Below are positions 24,735 to 33,461 of a stretch of DNA of 42,640 nucleotides, piece by piece; positions within the stretch are counted from its first letter, which is position 1; each line of letters starts with the position of its first letter. The translations under genes and the position numbers were made by a program. The stretch is from Terriglobia bacterium (GTDB taxonomy: Bacteria; Acidobacteriota; Terriglobia; 20CM-2-55-15). Below the pieces are notes generated by a model. That model was given only the letters and a program-made list of their open reading frames with translations. It made no database searches and was not told the origin of the DNA. The stretch spans positions 1 through 42,640 of the forward strand of contig DASXLG010000159.1 of the NCBI GenBank assembly GCA_036496425.1. Reading direction: 5' to 3'.

Positions 24735-25741
24735 GAGCCCGATATTCTTGGCAACTCCGGGAGATTTTTGACATCCGTCGGGCACCTGGTTTTGCTGATA
24801 AAGATGTGCCAATTCCACGGATGTGTCGAATTGTGTGGCAGGAAATCAAAATCTTCGCCGGAAGATTTTCGACATCGCTTGGGCGGCAGGTTTTTCATCG
24901 ATTGTTTCGTGGTGCCGGCCGCTTTTGGAATTCCATCGCCCGGCCGCCGAATCTTTGGCCGGAAATCCGAGCTTCCGCCGGCACGATCGATTTGCAGGCT
25001 GGAAAACAAATGCTGCTCATGCATAAGAAAAATGTCCGCGAGATTCGGCGTTTATCTGCTGCGCGCAGAAAAGATTCGCTGGAAATATCGAACCTCGACA
25101 GGATTTTCTCCGCTGCCGGCCGCCGGTCAAACGTTCTCCTGAAAATCGCGTTTTTCTGCGGAAGTGCTGGAGTTGTCGGCGGCATTTCGCCTTTTTCGCT
25201 GGAGATGGAAATCGTCAGCCGGAAATTCAAAAGAATCGCTGGAAATCCCCCGAAGTCCCGGAACTTTTCTGCTCGTGCGGAAAGTTTCAGATCTTCAGCT
25301 GAAGTTTTGAATCTTCAGCCAGAAAGCCGAAACTTCGGCTGCAGTTTTGATTTTCCGGCCGACGACTTCGTTTTCCGCCGGCGGCCTGGATTTTCGGCTG
25401 AACTTTTCAATTTTCCGGAAATGCCGTCGACGGTCCGCTGAAGATTTAGATTTTCGCGCGGCAATTCAAATCTTCACCAGACAAGTTTGCCCTCCGCCGG
25501 AAGATTTCAATTTTCGGTGGACATCGCAGATTTTCGGCGACAAAACCAATTTTCCGCCTAGCTTTTGAATTGTTCCGCTGAGGTTTCGAATTTCCAGCGG
25601 AACGCCCGGCGTTCGGACGAAGATTTGAATTTTCGGCCACGGTTTTCGATTTTCCCGAGTTGTTTTGAATTTTCAGCGGAACTTTTGAAACTTCGGCAAC
25701 ATTTTTAATTTTTCCCGGGATTCGATTTTTTTGCCTCCTGG
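24735..25741. repeat. Diverged tandem array of about 20-bp units
   Basis: From 25262 to 25741 the sequence can be divided by eye into 24 successive units totalling 480 bp (18-22 bp each), approximate consensus AARNTTTNRATTTTCSSCSG: an A/T-rich half with TTTTC followed by a G/C half ending in CGG. Weaker units with the same CxGG-AAA junction extend upstream to about 24840 and perhaps 24735. Individual units are strongly diverged, so this is not a recent minisatellite or a CRISPR array. No frame on either strand spans it, so the short open frames inside it are not called. The alternation of A/T and G/C tracts about every half unit could favour phased bending or protein binding, which is speculation. 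Confidence 0.7.
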
Positions 25742-25769
25742 CGGAGCCGCCCGCCGCGAAAAAAAAGGG

Positions 25770-25813
25770 GAATCCGGCCAGAGTTCTCAATTGCTTGAGA
25801 ATCGGCCGGATTC
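25770..25813. repeat. Hairpin with poly-T on the minus strand
   Basis: GAATCCGGCC (25770-25779) pairs with GGCCGGATTC (25804-25813), and inside, TTCTCAA (25784-25790) with TTGAGAA (25795-25801). On the minus strand the stem is followed by CCCC and eight T (complement of 25759-25766), so it resembles a terminator for a minus-strand transcript, although no minus-strand gene lies just upstream of it. Confidence 0.6.
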
Positions 25814-25845
25814 CATCGAGTCGGATTCCATCGAGTCGGATTCCG
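25807..25845. repeat. 15-bp direct repeat, 2.5 copies
   Basis: CGGATTCCATCGAGT occurs twice in tandem (25807-25821 and 25822-25836), followed by a partial third copy (CGGATTCC). The first copy overlaps the right arm of the preceding hairpin, so the repeat grew out of the hairpin arm. Confidence 0.8.
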
Positions 25846-25980
25846 TGCGCGGCGGCTGCGTGCGATGGTGCCAGAACACCGAATTCGTGGAGGCGAGCGA
25901 CACCAAGCCGTAGCGGAATTTGATCGGAATTTCCGTCACTGCGCTTGCCGGTGCCATTCCTTTAATATGTAGGAGGGTTA

Positions 25981-26376
25981 ATGGCAGACACTAAGACCAT
26001 AATTGAGCAGGCGTATTCCGCATTCAACAACCGGGACATTGACGGTGCATTAGCGCTGATGGCGCAAGACGTGAGCTGGCCCAAGGCTTCAGAGGGCGGC
26101 AAGATTATCGGAAAAGAAGAGATCCGTGCCTATTGGACTCGACAATGGGTTGAGTTCGATCCCCATGTCGAACCGCTCGCAATGACCGAGGAAGACGGAG
26201 GCAAGACCCGCGTCAAGGTGCACCAACTCGTCAAAAACCTTCAAGGGAATGTTCTTTCGGACAGCCAGGTTATCCACATATTCACTATAAGCGGTGGTCT
26301 TATCGCAGCCATGGACCTCGGGGATGAGGCCGAAACAACCGCTGGTCCGTCTGGCGCCTTCCCACATCGATCCTGA
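25981..26376 (+). CDS. SnoaL-like (NTF2-fold) protein
   Basis: A 131-aa soluble protein with the SnoaL/NTF2-like pattern: IIEQAYSAFNNRDIDGALALMAQDVSW at the start, GGKIIGKEEIRAYWTRQW in the middle and VIHIFTISGGLIAAMDLG near the end. The cone-shaped fold houses small-molecule isomerases, hydratases or plain binding proteins; activity unknown. A very good ribosome-binding site (AGGAGGG at 25971-25977) fixes the ATG. The gene stands alone after the repeat region. Confidence 0.85.
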   Translation: MADTKTIIEQAYSAFNNRDIDGALALMAQDVSWPKASEGGKIIGKEEIRAYWTRQWVEFDPHVEPLAMTEEDGGKTRVKVHQLVKNLQGNVLSDSQVIHIFTISGGLIAAMDLGDEAETTAGPSGAFPHRS

Positions 26377-26521
26377 TTGGCCATCCACCCTGGTGCGTGA
26401 GTGTGGTCACATTGGACAAGGATTTTGCCGGCCTCGTTCTGCTTCGTGGAGAACTCCCCCCATTAATTTGGATGAGATGCGGCAATAGAACCCGTGGCAA
26501 GCAGTTAAGCATCGGCCGGAA

Positions 26522-26950
26522 TCACACGTTTCGGTGTGGAGTTTTTCGCGGCGGTTTGTGCGGTTTGCGGTGAAAGATATGGCGTTTGATCCAGTTCCGG
26601 TGCTCCACCACCTCAACGCCTGCACTGCCGGCCGGTCCCGCCACAGCCCCCGCCGCGATCGGCGCCGCAATTTTCGCGACCGCTTTCGTTCGCCTGGTGC
26701 CGCCGGCCTTGAGATCTTTCCTATATTTGGCCGCACCTACGGCAGCACTCCCTGCCGGCCCGGCGGCCTCTCCGGCAGCGAATCCGGCACCTGCCCACCC
26801 GCCTTTCTTTATCAATTTCTTCCGGCGGGTGTGACGGTGCTTCACAACCCGATGTTGGGCCTGCGTCGTGTCCGCCATCGTGACAAACGATGTGGTTCCC
26901 ACTAGTGCGGCCAGCAGAAGCCCGACCGCGGGAAGCCGTCTGATTTTCAT
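26522..26950 (-). CDS. Exported glycine-zipper protein
   Basis: A 142-aa protein: signal peptide (MKIRRLPAVGLLLAALVGTT...), a basic His/Arg-rich stretch (HRVVKHRHTRRKKLIKKG), then two glycine-zipper-like segments (AGAGFAAGEAAGPAGSAAVG and AAPIAAGAVAGPAGSAGVE), separated by a basic linker, and a basic C-terminus (HIFHRKPHKPPRKTPHRN). The two zipper segments look like a duplication. Such proteins insert in or associate with membranes; function unknown. The open frame continues to 27067, but ATG 26950 begins the signal peptide. No known family name. Confidence 0.7.
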   Translation of the reverse strand: MKIRRLPAVGLLLAALVGTTSFVTMADTTQAQHRVVKHRHTRRKKLIKKGGWAGAGFAAGEAAGPAGSAAVGAAKYRKDLKAGGTRRTKAVAKIAAPIAAGAVAGPAGSAGVEVVEHRNWIKRHIFHRKPHKPPRKTPHRNV

Positions 26951-27122
26951 TATAAAAACATAGCTGCACGTTCTGTGCCGTGCCGAAAAGCGAAGACTCC
27001 CGCTTCGGCGCAAGTATTCTGCTTTCACTCGCGGGTTCCGGCAGCTTGGAGGAAGCGGCTGCCGCACGCCATCTCGAAATCGAGTTTTTGTTCAAATCCC
27101 GCCGCTGCGATATCTTAGCCGG

Positions 27123-28001
27123 GTGCTGCTCCTCTATCTTATGCTGCTTTCCCGGCTCCTTTGGGCGCCTGCGGCGGCCAACGACCGGCTTCAGCGCGCC
27201 TTCGACGACTCGATGAATCGCCGGAACGGAGCCGCCGTCGCGCTCGACGTCGAGACCGGGCGGGTACTTGCTTCCTATCATATGGATGTGGCGGCCCGCC
27301 GCCTCGTGCCGCCAGGATCGGCCATAAAACCTTTCACGCTGATGGCTTTGATGGAGGCCGGCCTGGTTCAGGAGCATACGGCGCTGTTTTGCCCGCGAAA
27401 GCTCCGGATCGGAACCCACGTCCTCGACTGTTCGCATCCGGTCAGTCCGGATCCGCTCGACGCCGTCCAGGCTCTGGCCTACTCGTGCAATCACTTTTTC
27501 GCTACGCTGTCCGGTCGACTTCCGTTGAACGCGCTACCTCAGGAGTTTTCCGGTATGGGATTGGGCTCTCTGACCGGCAAGTGGGGCACGGAATTGCCGG
27601 GCGTCGTCGAACAGCCTCCATCCACGCAAGCGATGCAACTCATGGCCGTCGGAGAAGAAGGCATTCAGGTGACTCCCCTGGGTCTGGCCGAAGCCTACCG
27701 CCTGCTGGCACGTCCTTTAAGAGAATCTCCAATCCCAACAAGCGAGCTTCAACTCGTATTGAAGGGCCTCGAGGCCGTCGTGAATTCCGGAACTGGACAA
27801 GCCGCGAGCTCCAGGTATGTCCAGGTCGCCGGCAAGACCGGGACCGCCGGCGGCCACGCATGGTTTGCCGGGTTCGTCCCGGCCGAAGCCCCCGAGATTG
27901 TCATCGTGGTGTTCCTCGAACACGGAACCGGGGGAGTGGATGCGGCCCCGATCGCCGGCCGCGTGATCAACAGTTATTATGCCGGCGGAAAGGCGCCATA
28001 A
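27123..28001 (+). CDS. Minimal penicillin-binding transpeptidase
   Basis: A 292-aa protein with an N-terminal signal/anchor and a bare transpeptidase domain. The three catalytic motifs are present: SxxK as S66-A-I-K69 in PPGSAIKP, SxN as S121-C-N123 and KTG at 238-240 (AGKTGTAGGHAWFAGF). It lacks the N-terminal dimerisation domain of classical class B PBPs, so at about 292 aa it is half the usual size. It should cross-link peptidoglycan or act as a carboxypeptidase or beta-lactam sensor. It is the first gene of the six-gene block, 3 bp before the SpoIID gene. Start is GTG 27123; ATG 27141 is an alternative. Confidence 0.85.
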   Translation: MLLLYLMLLSRLLWAPAAANDRLQRAFDDSMNRRNGAAVALDVETGRVLASYHMDVAARRLVPPGSAIKPFTLMALMEAGLVQEHTALFCPRKLRIGTHVLDCSHPVSPDPLDAVQALAYSCNHFFATLSGRLPLNALPQEFSGMGLGSLTGKWGTELPGVVEQPPSTQAMQLMAVGEEGIQVTPLGLAEAYRLLARPLRESPIPTSELQLVLKGLEAVVNSGTGQAASSRYVQVAGKTGTAGGHAWFAGFVPAEAPEIVIVVFLEHGTGGVDAAPIAGRVINSYYAGGKAP

Positions 28002-28004
28002 ACC

Positions 28005-29045
28005 GTGAGCCGCCGTTTCTATCTGTGCCTGTTACTCCTGGGGACATTCTTATGTTTGCCCGCTTCGCAACAGGCGGCCTTGAGTCTGCCGGACACCGTT
28101 CGGGTCCGCCTGTTCTCGACGACCCAGCCCTCCGAGCTTCGCCTGACGACTGCCGGCGGAGAGAGCATCCTTATCAATGCCCGTCAAACAACGCTTCCCT
28201 TCCGGAGTGCGGGTCCCGTCACGATTCAGACCGTCGGTGGTAAACCGATCCGGCTTCAGTATCCTCTGGAGATTACGGCCGACCACGGTGTTCTGGTTAT
28301 CGTCAATGAGATCCCGTTCGAAGAGTATGTCGCTGCCGTCCTCGCCGGGGAGTCTCTCAGTTTCAAGTCGGATGAATCGTTGAAGGCGATGGCCGTCGCC
28401 GTGCGGACCTATGCCGCGCATTTTCTGAACCGCCACCAGCGGGAGGCTTTCAACTTCTGCGATACGACGCATTGCCAGGACTTTCGCATCACGGCCGTCA
28501 CGGAACGGCTGCGCAAAGCTGCCAACGATACCCGCGGGGAAGTTCTGCTGTACGACTCCCAGCCGATTACCGCCTATTATCACGAGGATTGCGGCGGGAT
28601 TACCGAAGCTCAAGGTCCATATCTGCAACAGCTGAAAGATCCATTTTGCGTTTCCCGCGGCAGGAAACAGTGGACGGCCGAATTGACTGCTGCGGACATC
28701 CAATCCGTTTTCGGCCTGAGCGGCGCAACCGCGATCGAGATCGCCGGGCGAACCAATTCGGGGCGGGTTCAAAAACTCCGGATCACAGGTAATGAGACGC
28801 GGGTCATGACTGCGGAGGCGTTCCGTCTGGAGTTCGGCAGGAAACTCGGCTGGGACAAGATCCGAAGTGATCTCTACGAAATTCACAATTCCGAAGGCCG
28901 GTTCCGTTTTGATGGATTCGGCGCGGGACACGGTATCGGGTTATGCCAGGACGGAGCGGCCGTCATGGGCGAGCAAGGGTTCACCCATCAACAGATTCTG
29001 GCTTATTACTATCCCAACACGCAGCTCACACGCCTGGGTATCTGA
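28005..29045 (+). CDS. SpoIID/LytB-domain exported protein
   Basis: A 346-aa exported protein starting at GTG, 3 bp after the transpeptidase stop. After the signal peptide the SpoIID/LytB domain has IPFEEYVAAVLAGE (Glu116 is the expected catalytic acid of the SpoIID glycosidase), ALKAMAVAVRTYA-type helix (LKAMAVAVRTYA), and the C-terminal GFGAGHGIGLCQDGA and YYPNTQL. SpoIID cuts denuded peptidoglycan glycan strands as a lytic transglycosylase; related LytB proteins modify cell-wall enzymes. No sporulation is implied in this phylum. With the adjacent transpeptidase it suggests local peptidoglycan remodelling. Confidence 0.88.
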   Translation: MSRRFYLCLLLLGTFLCLPASQQAALSLPDTVRVRLFSTTQPSELRLTTAGGESILINARQTTLPFRSAGPVTIQTVGGKPIRLQYPLEITADHGVLVIVNEIPFEEYVAAVLAGESLSFKSDESLKAMAVAVRTYAAHFLNRHQREAFNFCDTTHCQDFRITAVTERLRKAANDTRGEVLLYDSQPITAYYHEDCGGITEAQGPYLQQLKDPFCVSRGRKQWTAELTAADIQSVFGLSGATAIEIAGRTNSGRVQKLRITGNETRVMTAEAFRLEFGRKLGWDKIRSDLYEIHNSEGRFRFDGFGAGHGIGLCQDGAAVMGEQGFTHQQILAYYYPNTQLTRLGI

Positions 29046-29062
29046 GTTGCTGAGGAGCGGTC

Positions 29063-30991
29063 ATGCGAGAGAAGCTGCGCTGGACAGTTCCAATCATTCT
29101 GGCAGTGGTAACGGGTGTTGCCCTCGTCTCGATTGTCCGCGCCCGGCGCGCCATCGAAGAAGCGCGGGCCGATGTCACGCGGTCCGCGATCGCGTTCGAT
29201 GTGCATCCGTTCTCGGCTTCGAGGCCGGCGATGATCGATCCTTTGCCCGCGCCCCCGGATTTCCGCGCCGCGCAATTCTTCCATAACTCACTCTATATCG
29301 CGGGTTCAGGCGGGCTTTGGATATACGATCTCACCGGAAATCTTCAGAAGACCTATGAAACCGGGCTCGATCTGCCTCCATCGCCCTTGGTTGCCGTGGC
29401 TGTCGGGACGGTCGCCGGCGACGCGGAGCCGAAGCTTTGGCTCGCGACGGCAAATGCAGGCATCCTTTCGTTCGACGGGGAGCGGTTCTCGCAAATCCGC
29501 CTTCAGAACAATGGATTGGTGAGGGGCCTGGGAAACCCCACATCCTTATTAATCCTGCCCACAGGACTTCTGCTGATCGGCTTCTCTGAAGGCGGCGTCA
29601 TCCGGTACGACGGCGCGACCCTTGCGCCGCTCCATCCGGACCTTCGAAACATCCCGGTGACGGTTCTTGCCGGAACCGAGGGAGACCTGTGGGTTGGAAC
29701 TCGCGATCGTGGAGTCATGCACCGGCAAGCGGGGACCACGGAAATATTCCAGGACCAGACGGGTCTTCAGGACAATCGCGTCCTCTCGATAGCGGTGTTC
29801 GGAGAGCGGGCTTTCGTTGGAACGCCGGTCGGCGTTACGGAATTCCAGGACGGAAAGCCGCTCCGCAAACTTGCCGATGGCATCTTCAGCCAATCGCTGC
29901 TGGCGGCCGGCAACAGTCTGTTCGTGGGAACGGTCGACGCCGGCATCGTCGAGGTCCGTCTTCAGAACGAACGGCCGCAAGCCTTAATTCCGGCTTCGGA
30001 CTTGGAGCCGCGCGCGGTCCGGCATTTTATGGAGGCTGACGGGAAGGCTTTCGCGCTGACTGCCGGCGGTCTTTTTGAACGCGAACCTGGCGCCGGGGTA
30101 TGGAACCGGCGCATCAACATTCCCGGGTCGCGCTGGACCGACCGCAACATCTCGGCCTTGTCGGTCGATCCGGACGGCAGGCTGTGGATCGGCTACTTCG
30201 ACCGTGGCATCGATATCGCCGGGACGGACGGCAGCCTGAATGTCACCCATGTCGAAGACGATCAGATCTTCTGCGTCAACCGCATCGTCCAGGACTCCTA
30301 CCGGAACATGACCGTCGTCGCTACAGCGAACGGGATCGCGCTGTTCAATCCCCAGGGCAAGATCTTGAAGCGGATACGCGAAGCAGACGGCCTCATCTCT
30401 AACCACGTCAGTGATGTCGCTGTCCGGGCGGACGGGCTCGCGGCGGCGACGGCGGGTGGCGTGACATTCCTGGACGCTCGCGGCCCGGAGTCCATCTACG
30501 CATTTCACGGCCTGGCGAATAACCACGTTTACACGCTCGGGCTGAACGGTTCGCAGTTGATGGCGGGGACGCTCGGCGGGTTATCTGTTATCGAAGACGG
30601 TTTTGTCCGTAAGAGCTATACAACGGCCAATTCCCAGTTGAAGCAGAACTGGATTACGGCGGTCGTCCGGGTGAATGACTCCTGGTTTATCGGCACTTAC
30701 GGTGGTGGCGTAATGGAGCTTGATTCCCATGGACAGTGGTCCGAATTCCCGGATTTTCCGGCTCAAATCGTGGTTAATCCGAACGCTATGCTGGTGGCCG
30801 GCAATCATGTCCTGGCCGGAACGCTGGATCGCGGACTGTTTGTCTATAACATCCCGGACCACCGCTGGACTCCGATGACGGACGGGCTCCCTTCGTTAAA
30901 CGTGACGGCACTGGCCCAATCCTCGGGCAATCTCTTTATTGGAACGGACAACGGCATCATTCGAATGCCGATCGAAAGGCTTACTCCATGA
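29063..30991 (+). CDS. Beta-propeller (reg_prop-type) protein
   Basis: A 642-aa protein with an N-terminal membrane segment (about residues 8-24, VPIILAVVTGVALVSIV) and an extracytoplasmic region made of repeated propeller blades, as in two-component regulator propeller domains: LWLATANAGILSFDG, LWVGTRDRGVMH, LWIGYFDRGIDI and FIGTDNGIIRM. It has no histidine kinase or other output domain, so it is probably a periplasmic binding or assembly platform rather than a sensor kinase. GAGGAG at 29052-29057 is 5 nt before the ATG. Its TGA overlaps the next ATG (ATGA), so translation of the VIT/VWA gene is coupled. Confidence 0.85.
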   Translation: MREKLRWTVPIILAVVTGVALVSIVRARRAIEEARADVTRSAIAFDVHPFSASRPAMIDPLPAPPDFRAAQFFHNSLYIAGSGGLWIYDLTGNLQKTYETGLDLPPSPLVAVAVGTVAGDAEPKLWLATANAGILSFDGERFSQIRLQNNGLVRGLGNPTSLLILPTGLLLIGFSEGGVIRYDGATLAPLHPDLRNIPVTVLAGTEGDLWVGTRDRGVMHRQAGTTEIFQDQTGLQDNRVLSIAVFGERAFVGTPVGVTEFQDGKPLRKLADGIFSQSLLAAGNSLFVGTVDAGIVEVRLQNERPQALIPASDLEPRAVRHFMEADGKAFALTAGGLFEREPGAGVWNRRINIPGSRWTDRNISALSVDPDGRLWIGYFDRGIDIAGTDGSLNVTHVEDDQIFCVNRIVQDSYRNMTVVATANGIALFNPQGKILKRIREADGLISNHVSDVAVRADGLAAATAGGVTFLDARGPESIYAFHGLANNHVYTLGLNGSQLMAGTLGGLSVIEDGFVRKSYTTANSQLKQNWITAVVRVNDSWFIGTYGGGVMELDSHGQWSEFPDFPAQIVVNPNAMLVAGNHVLAGTLDRGLFVYNIPDHRWTPMTDGLPSLNVTALAQSSGNLFIGTDNGIIRMPIERLTP

Positions 30992-33298
30992 GGGCCTGGC
31001 TTATCTTCCTGCTCGTTTTGCCTCTGGCCGCGGCGGACTCCGGCGTGCTCGTTCCTGGAAACCGCAATACTCCGGATCCTGCGATCCTGTCTCTGGAAGA
31101 GATGACGATCAACATCGCGATCGACAATGGCACGGCGCGTGTGTCGGTGAGAGAAATCTTTGCGAATCACACGAATCAGAACCAGGAAGGAACGTACAGT
31201 TTCGCTCTGCCGGTCCGGGCGCTGCTTTCGGACTTCGCGGTCTGGGATGAGCTGACCCGAATTCCCGGAGTCATCCTCGAACGGAAGCGGGCCAACGAAA
31301 TCTATGACCAGCTTCGATCGCAAACCATCGACCCGGGTCTCCTTGAAATGGGAGAACGCGGCGCCGAGGAAGCGGCTCGCAGTGCAGAATTCACGGCTAA
31401 AGTCACGCCGATACCAGCGCGAGGGACCAAGCGGGTCGAGATGGAGTACAACGAGCGGCTTCCGGTCGAACAACTGTCCAGCGTATTATCCGTGCCTTTG
31501 AAGCCAGACGCTTATCAGGCGCAGGTCGCCGGACGGCTGGAGATCAATATCAATGTTCTTTCGGACCGGCCGATCCAGACCTTTGAAGGTATCGCCAAGG
31601 CGTATCCGTTAAAGATCGACGAACGCACTCCGAATCGCATTCGGGCGTCTTTTTCCGGCAACCGGGTCGCGCTGACTGAAGATCTCGGCGTCAAGTACAC
31701 TTTCGATCCAGCCACGGCGGATTCACTTCGGGTCCTGACATACCGGAATCCTTCGGATATGCCTGCGACCGGGTTTTTCCAGGTCTCCTCACTCTTCGGC
31801 TCCGGCGCAAATGCTCCGGATGCGGCAAATTCCAATCCCCGCACGGTCGTCCTCGCTTTCGATTCGTCGCTCTCGATGCAGTGGAACAAACTCGACAGCA
31901 GCTTTCAGGCGTTCGAGACGGTGCTGCATGCTCTTCGCCCTCAGGATCAATTCAACGTGGTCCTGTTTAATTCCGATGTATCGCTGTTCGCGACCTCGCT
32001 TCAGCCGGCGACGGCGGATCAAATCGAACATGCCCTCGCGTTTGTAAAGCAAAGCCGCCTGCGCGGCGGCACGAATCTCGGAACAGCGCTGGAACGGGCG
32101 CTGGGGCAGGCAGGCCCGAACTCCTACGTGGTGCTCTTCACCGACGGCGGCGCGACCCAGGGTTCCATCCGGAATTCCAGGCTGCTTTCGGCATTTAACG
32201 CGCAGTGGAACAAGGTTCCGGCCACTCAGCGGCCGCGCATGTTCGTGTTCGCCGTCGGCGATGACGCGAATCTGCCGCTATTGAAGCAACTGGGCAGCGA
32301 TAACGGGGTTTTCGAATGGGCTCGAAGCTCCGAGCCGATTGATTTCAAGATCCAGCAATTTATTGCCAAGATCGGCCGGTATCCGATCTCGTCGCTGCGC
32401 CTTTCGGTCGCGCCTGCTTCGGATACCGATATGGTTTATGCGCTCGAGCCTTCCGTGTTCGGCGGCTCCCAGCAGGTATGGATCGGAGAGTATAAAAAGC
32501 CGGTGTCGTCCGCGAAGTTCACCGCAAGCGGGCAGCGGGACGGCAAGAACCTGACGCTTACCGCGAATGCGCCGCTGCCGGCGGATGCGACCGATCACGA
32601 CTTGCTTCCCCGGACCTGGGCAAAAGGCGCGCGTCGATGCCCTGTTGGAAAAGATCAATCAAAACGGCGAAGACAAGGCATCTATAGATGAAATCATTCG
32701 CCTATCGCGGAAGTACAAGTTCGTCACGCCATACACATCATTTCTCGCCGCACCGCGATCGCTGTTGCGGCCGCGATTGATCCGGCCCGGCGATCCGGTC
32801 CTCCGGGTGAAGACGGATCCGTCGATCCAATCGGTGGTGGCGGTTTTTCCGTTCGGGTTGGTGAAACCGCTGAAGTACCTGAAGGATGAGGATATCTGGC
32901 AGACGCGATTTCTGGCGCCTCCCGACACGCCGGACGGAACGCACGCGGTGGAGCTTGTGCTGCGGGACACGCGCGGCAATGCATACCGCGAACAGAAGAG
33001 CTTCATTATCGCAAGCAAGCCTCCGATCGTCCGGGCAAAGCTGGACCGCGCGAGCTACAGACGGGGCGAAGGGGTGCGGTTGCAGGTCAGCGCTTCAGCA
33101 ACGACACGCACGATCGTGGCGAGAGTGTATGGAGTCGCGCCGGTCCGGCTGACCTGGAACGCCGAAGCGCGGTCCAACACCGGAGAATTTCGAATCCCGG
33201 ATACGCTGCCGGCCGGCCAATACACGCTGACTGTCTCGGCTGAGGACTTTGCTCACAATATCGGAACCCAGGAGGTGAACCTTGTGGTCCTTCCTTAA
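30988..33298 (+). CDS. VIT/VWA-domain exported protein, +1 frameshift
   Basis: Two frames form one protein of about 769 aa. The first (30988-32691) has a signal peptide, a VIT domain (about residues 27-175) and a VWA domain with intact metal motif DSSLS (in LAFDSSLSMQW). The second frame (in phase with 33298) holds the usual downstream part ARVDALLEKIN and KYKFVTPYTSFLA, then a C-terminal beta domain. The join is at AAAAGG (32622-32627): removing one G at 32626-32627 restores TWAK-ARVDALLEKI. It is either a real mutation or a one-base assembly error. VIT/VWA proteins bind partners at the cell surface. ATGA overlap with the propeller gene. Confidence 0.8.
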
Positions 33299-33305
33299 GA
33301 TAGGC

Positions 33306-33461
33306 TTCACACAAAAAGTCGTCGTGAGCGACCCCCTGCCCGCCGCTTCGCGGCTGGCTCTCCCCCTGTATCAGGGGGAGAGTCGCTTGACTGTCCCCCT
33401 TGGAAAGGGGGACAGTCGCGAAGCGGCAGGGGGTCGCTCACACGCCATGTCGAGATCGATT
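33306..33461. repeat. Dispersed hairpin repeat, family B (copy 2)
   Basis: The longest copy. GTGAGCGACCCCCTGCC (33324-) pairs with the complementary GGCAGGGGGTCGCTCAC (to 33442), enclosing the hairpins CTCTCCCCCTG/CAGGGGGAGAG and GACTGTCCCCC/GGGGGACAGTC. The tail CACGCCATGTCGAGATCGAT corresponds to the outer arm of the copies at 11389 and 16750. It sits inside the six-gene block, 8 bp after the VIT/VWA stop, and its tail contains the ATG used by the giant TPR gene. Confidence 0.9.

Noticed and set aside
24806-25441. 211-codon plus-strand open frame
   Set aside because: It lies in the diverged 20-bp array, has a biased repeat-driven composition, no ribosome-binding site and does not span the array.
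24735-25741. CRISPR array
   Set aside because: No constant repeat and no spacer pattern; unit length about 20 bp and all units diverged; no cas genes.
25446-25790. 114-codon minus-strand open frame
   Set aside because: Also produced by the array; Lys/Asn-rich without family features.
25945-25968. TTGCCG and TAATAT as a promoter of the SnoaL-like gene
   Set aside because: Spacing of 12 bp is too short and the -10 would be too close to the ribosome-binding site.
28005-29045. SpoIID gene as evidence of sporulation
   Set aside because: SpoIID/LytB domains are widespread in non-sporulating bacteria, and no other sporulation gene is present.
33282-33446. N-terminal extension of the giant TPR protein
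   Set aside because: The extension is the translation of the family B repeat and would place 55 residues before the signal peptide.
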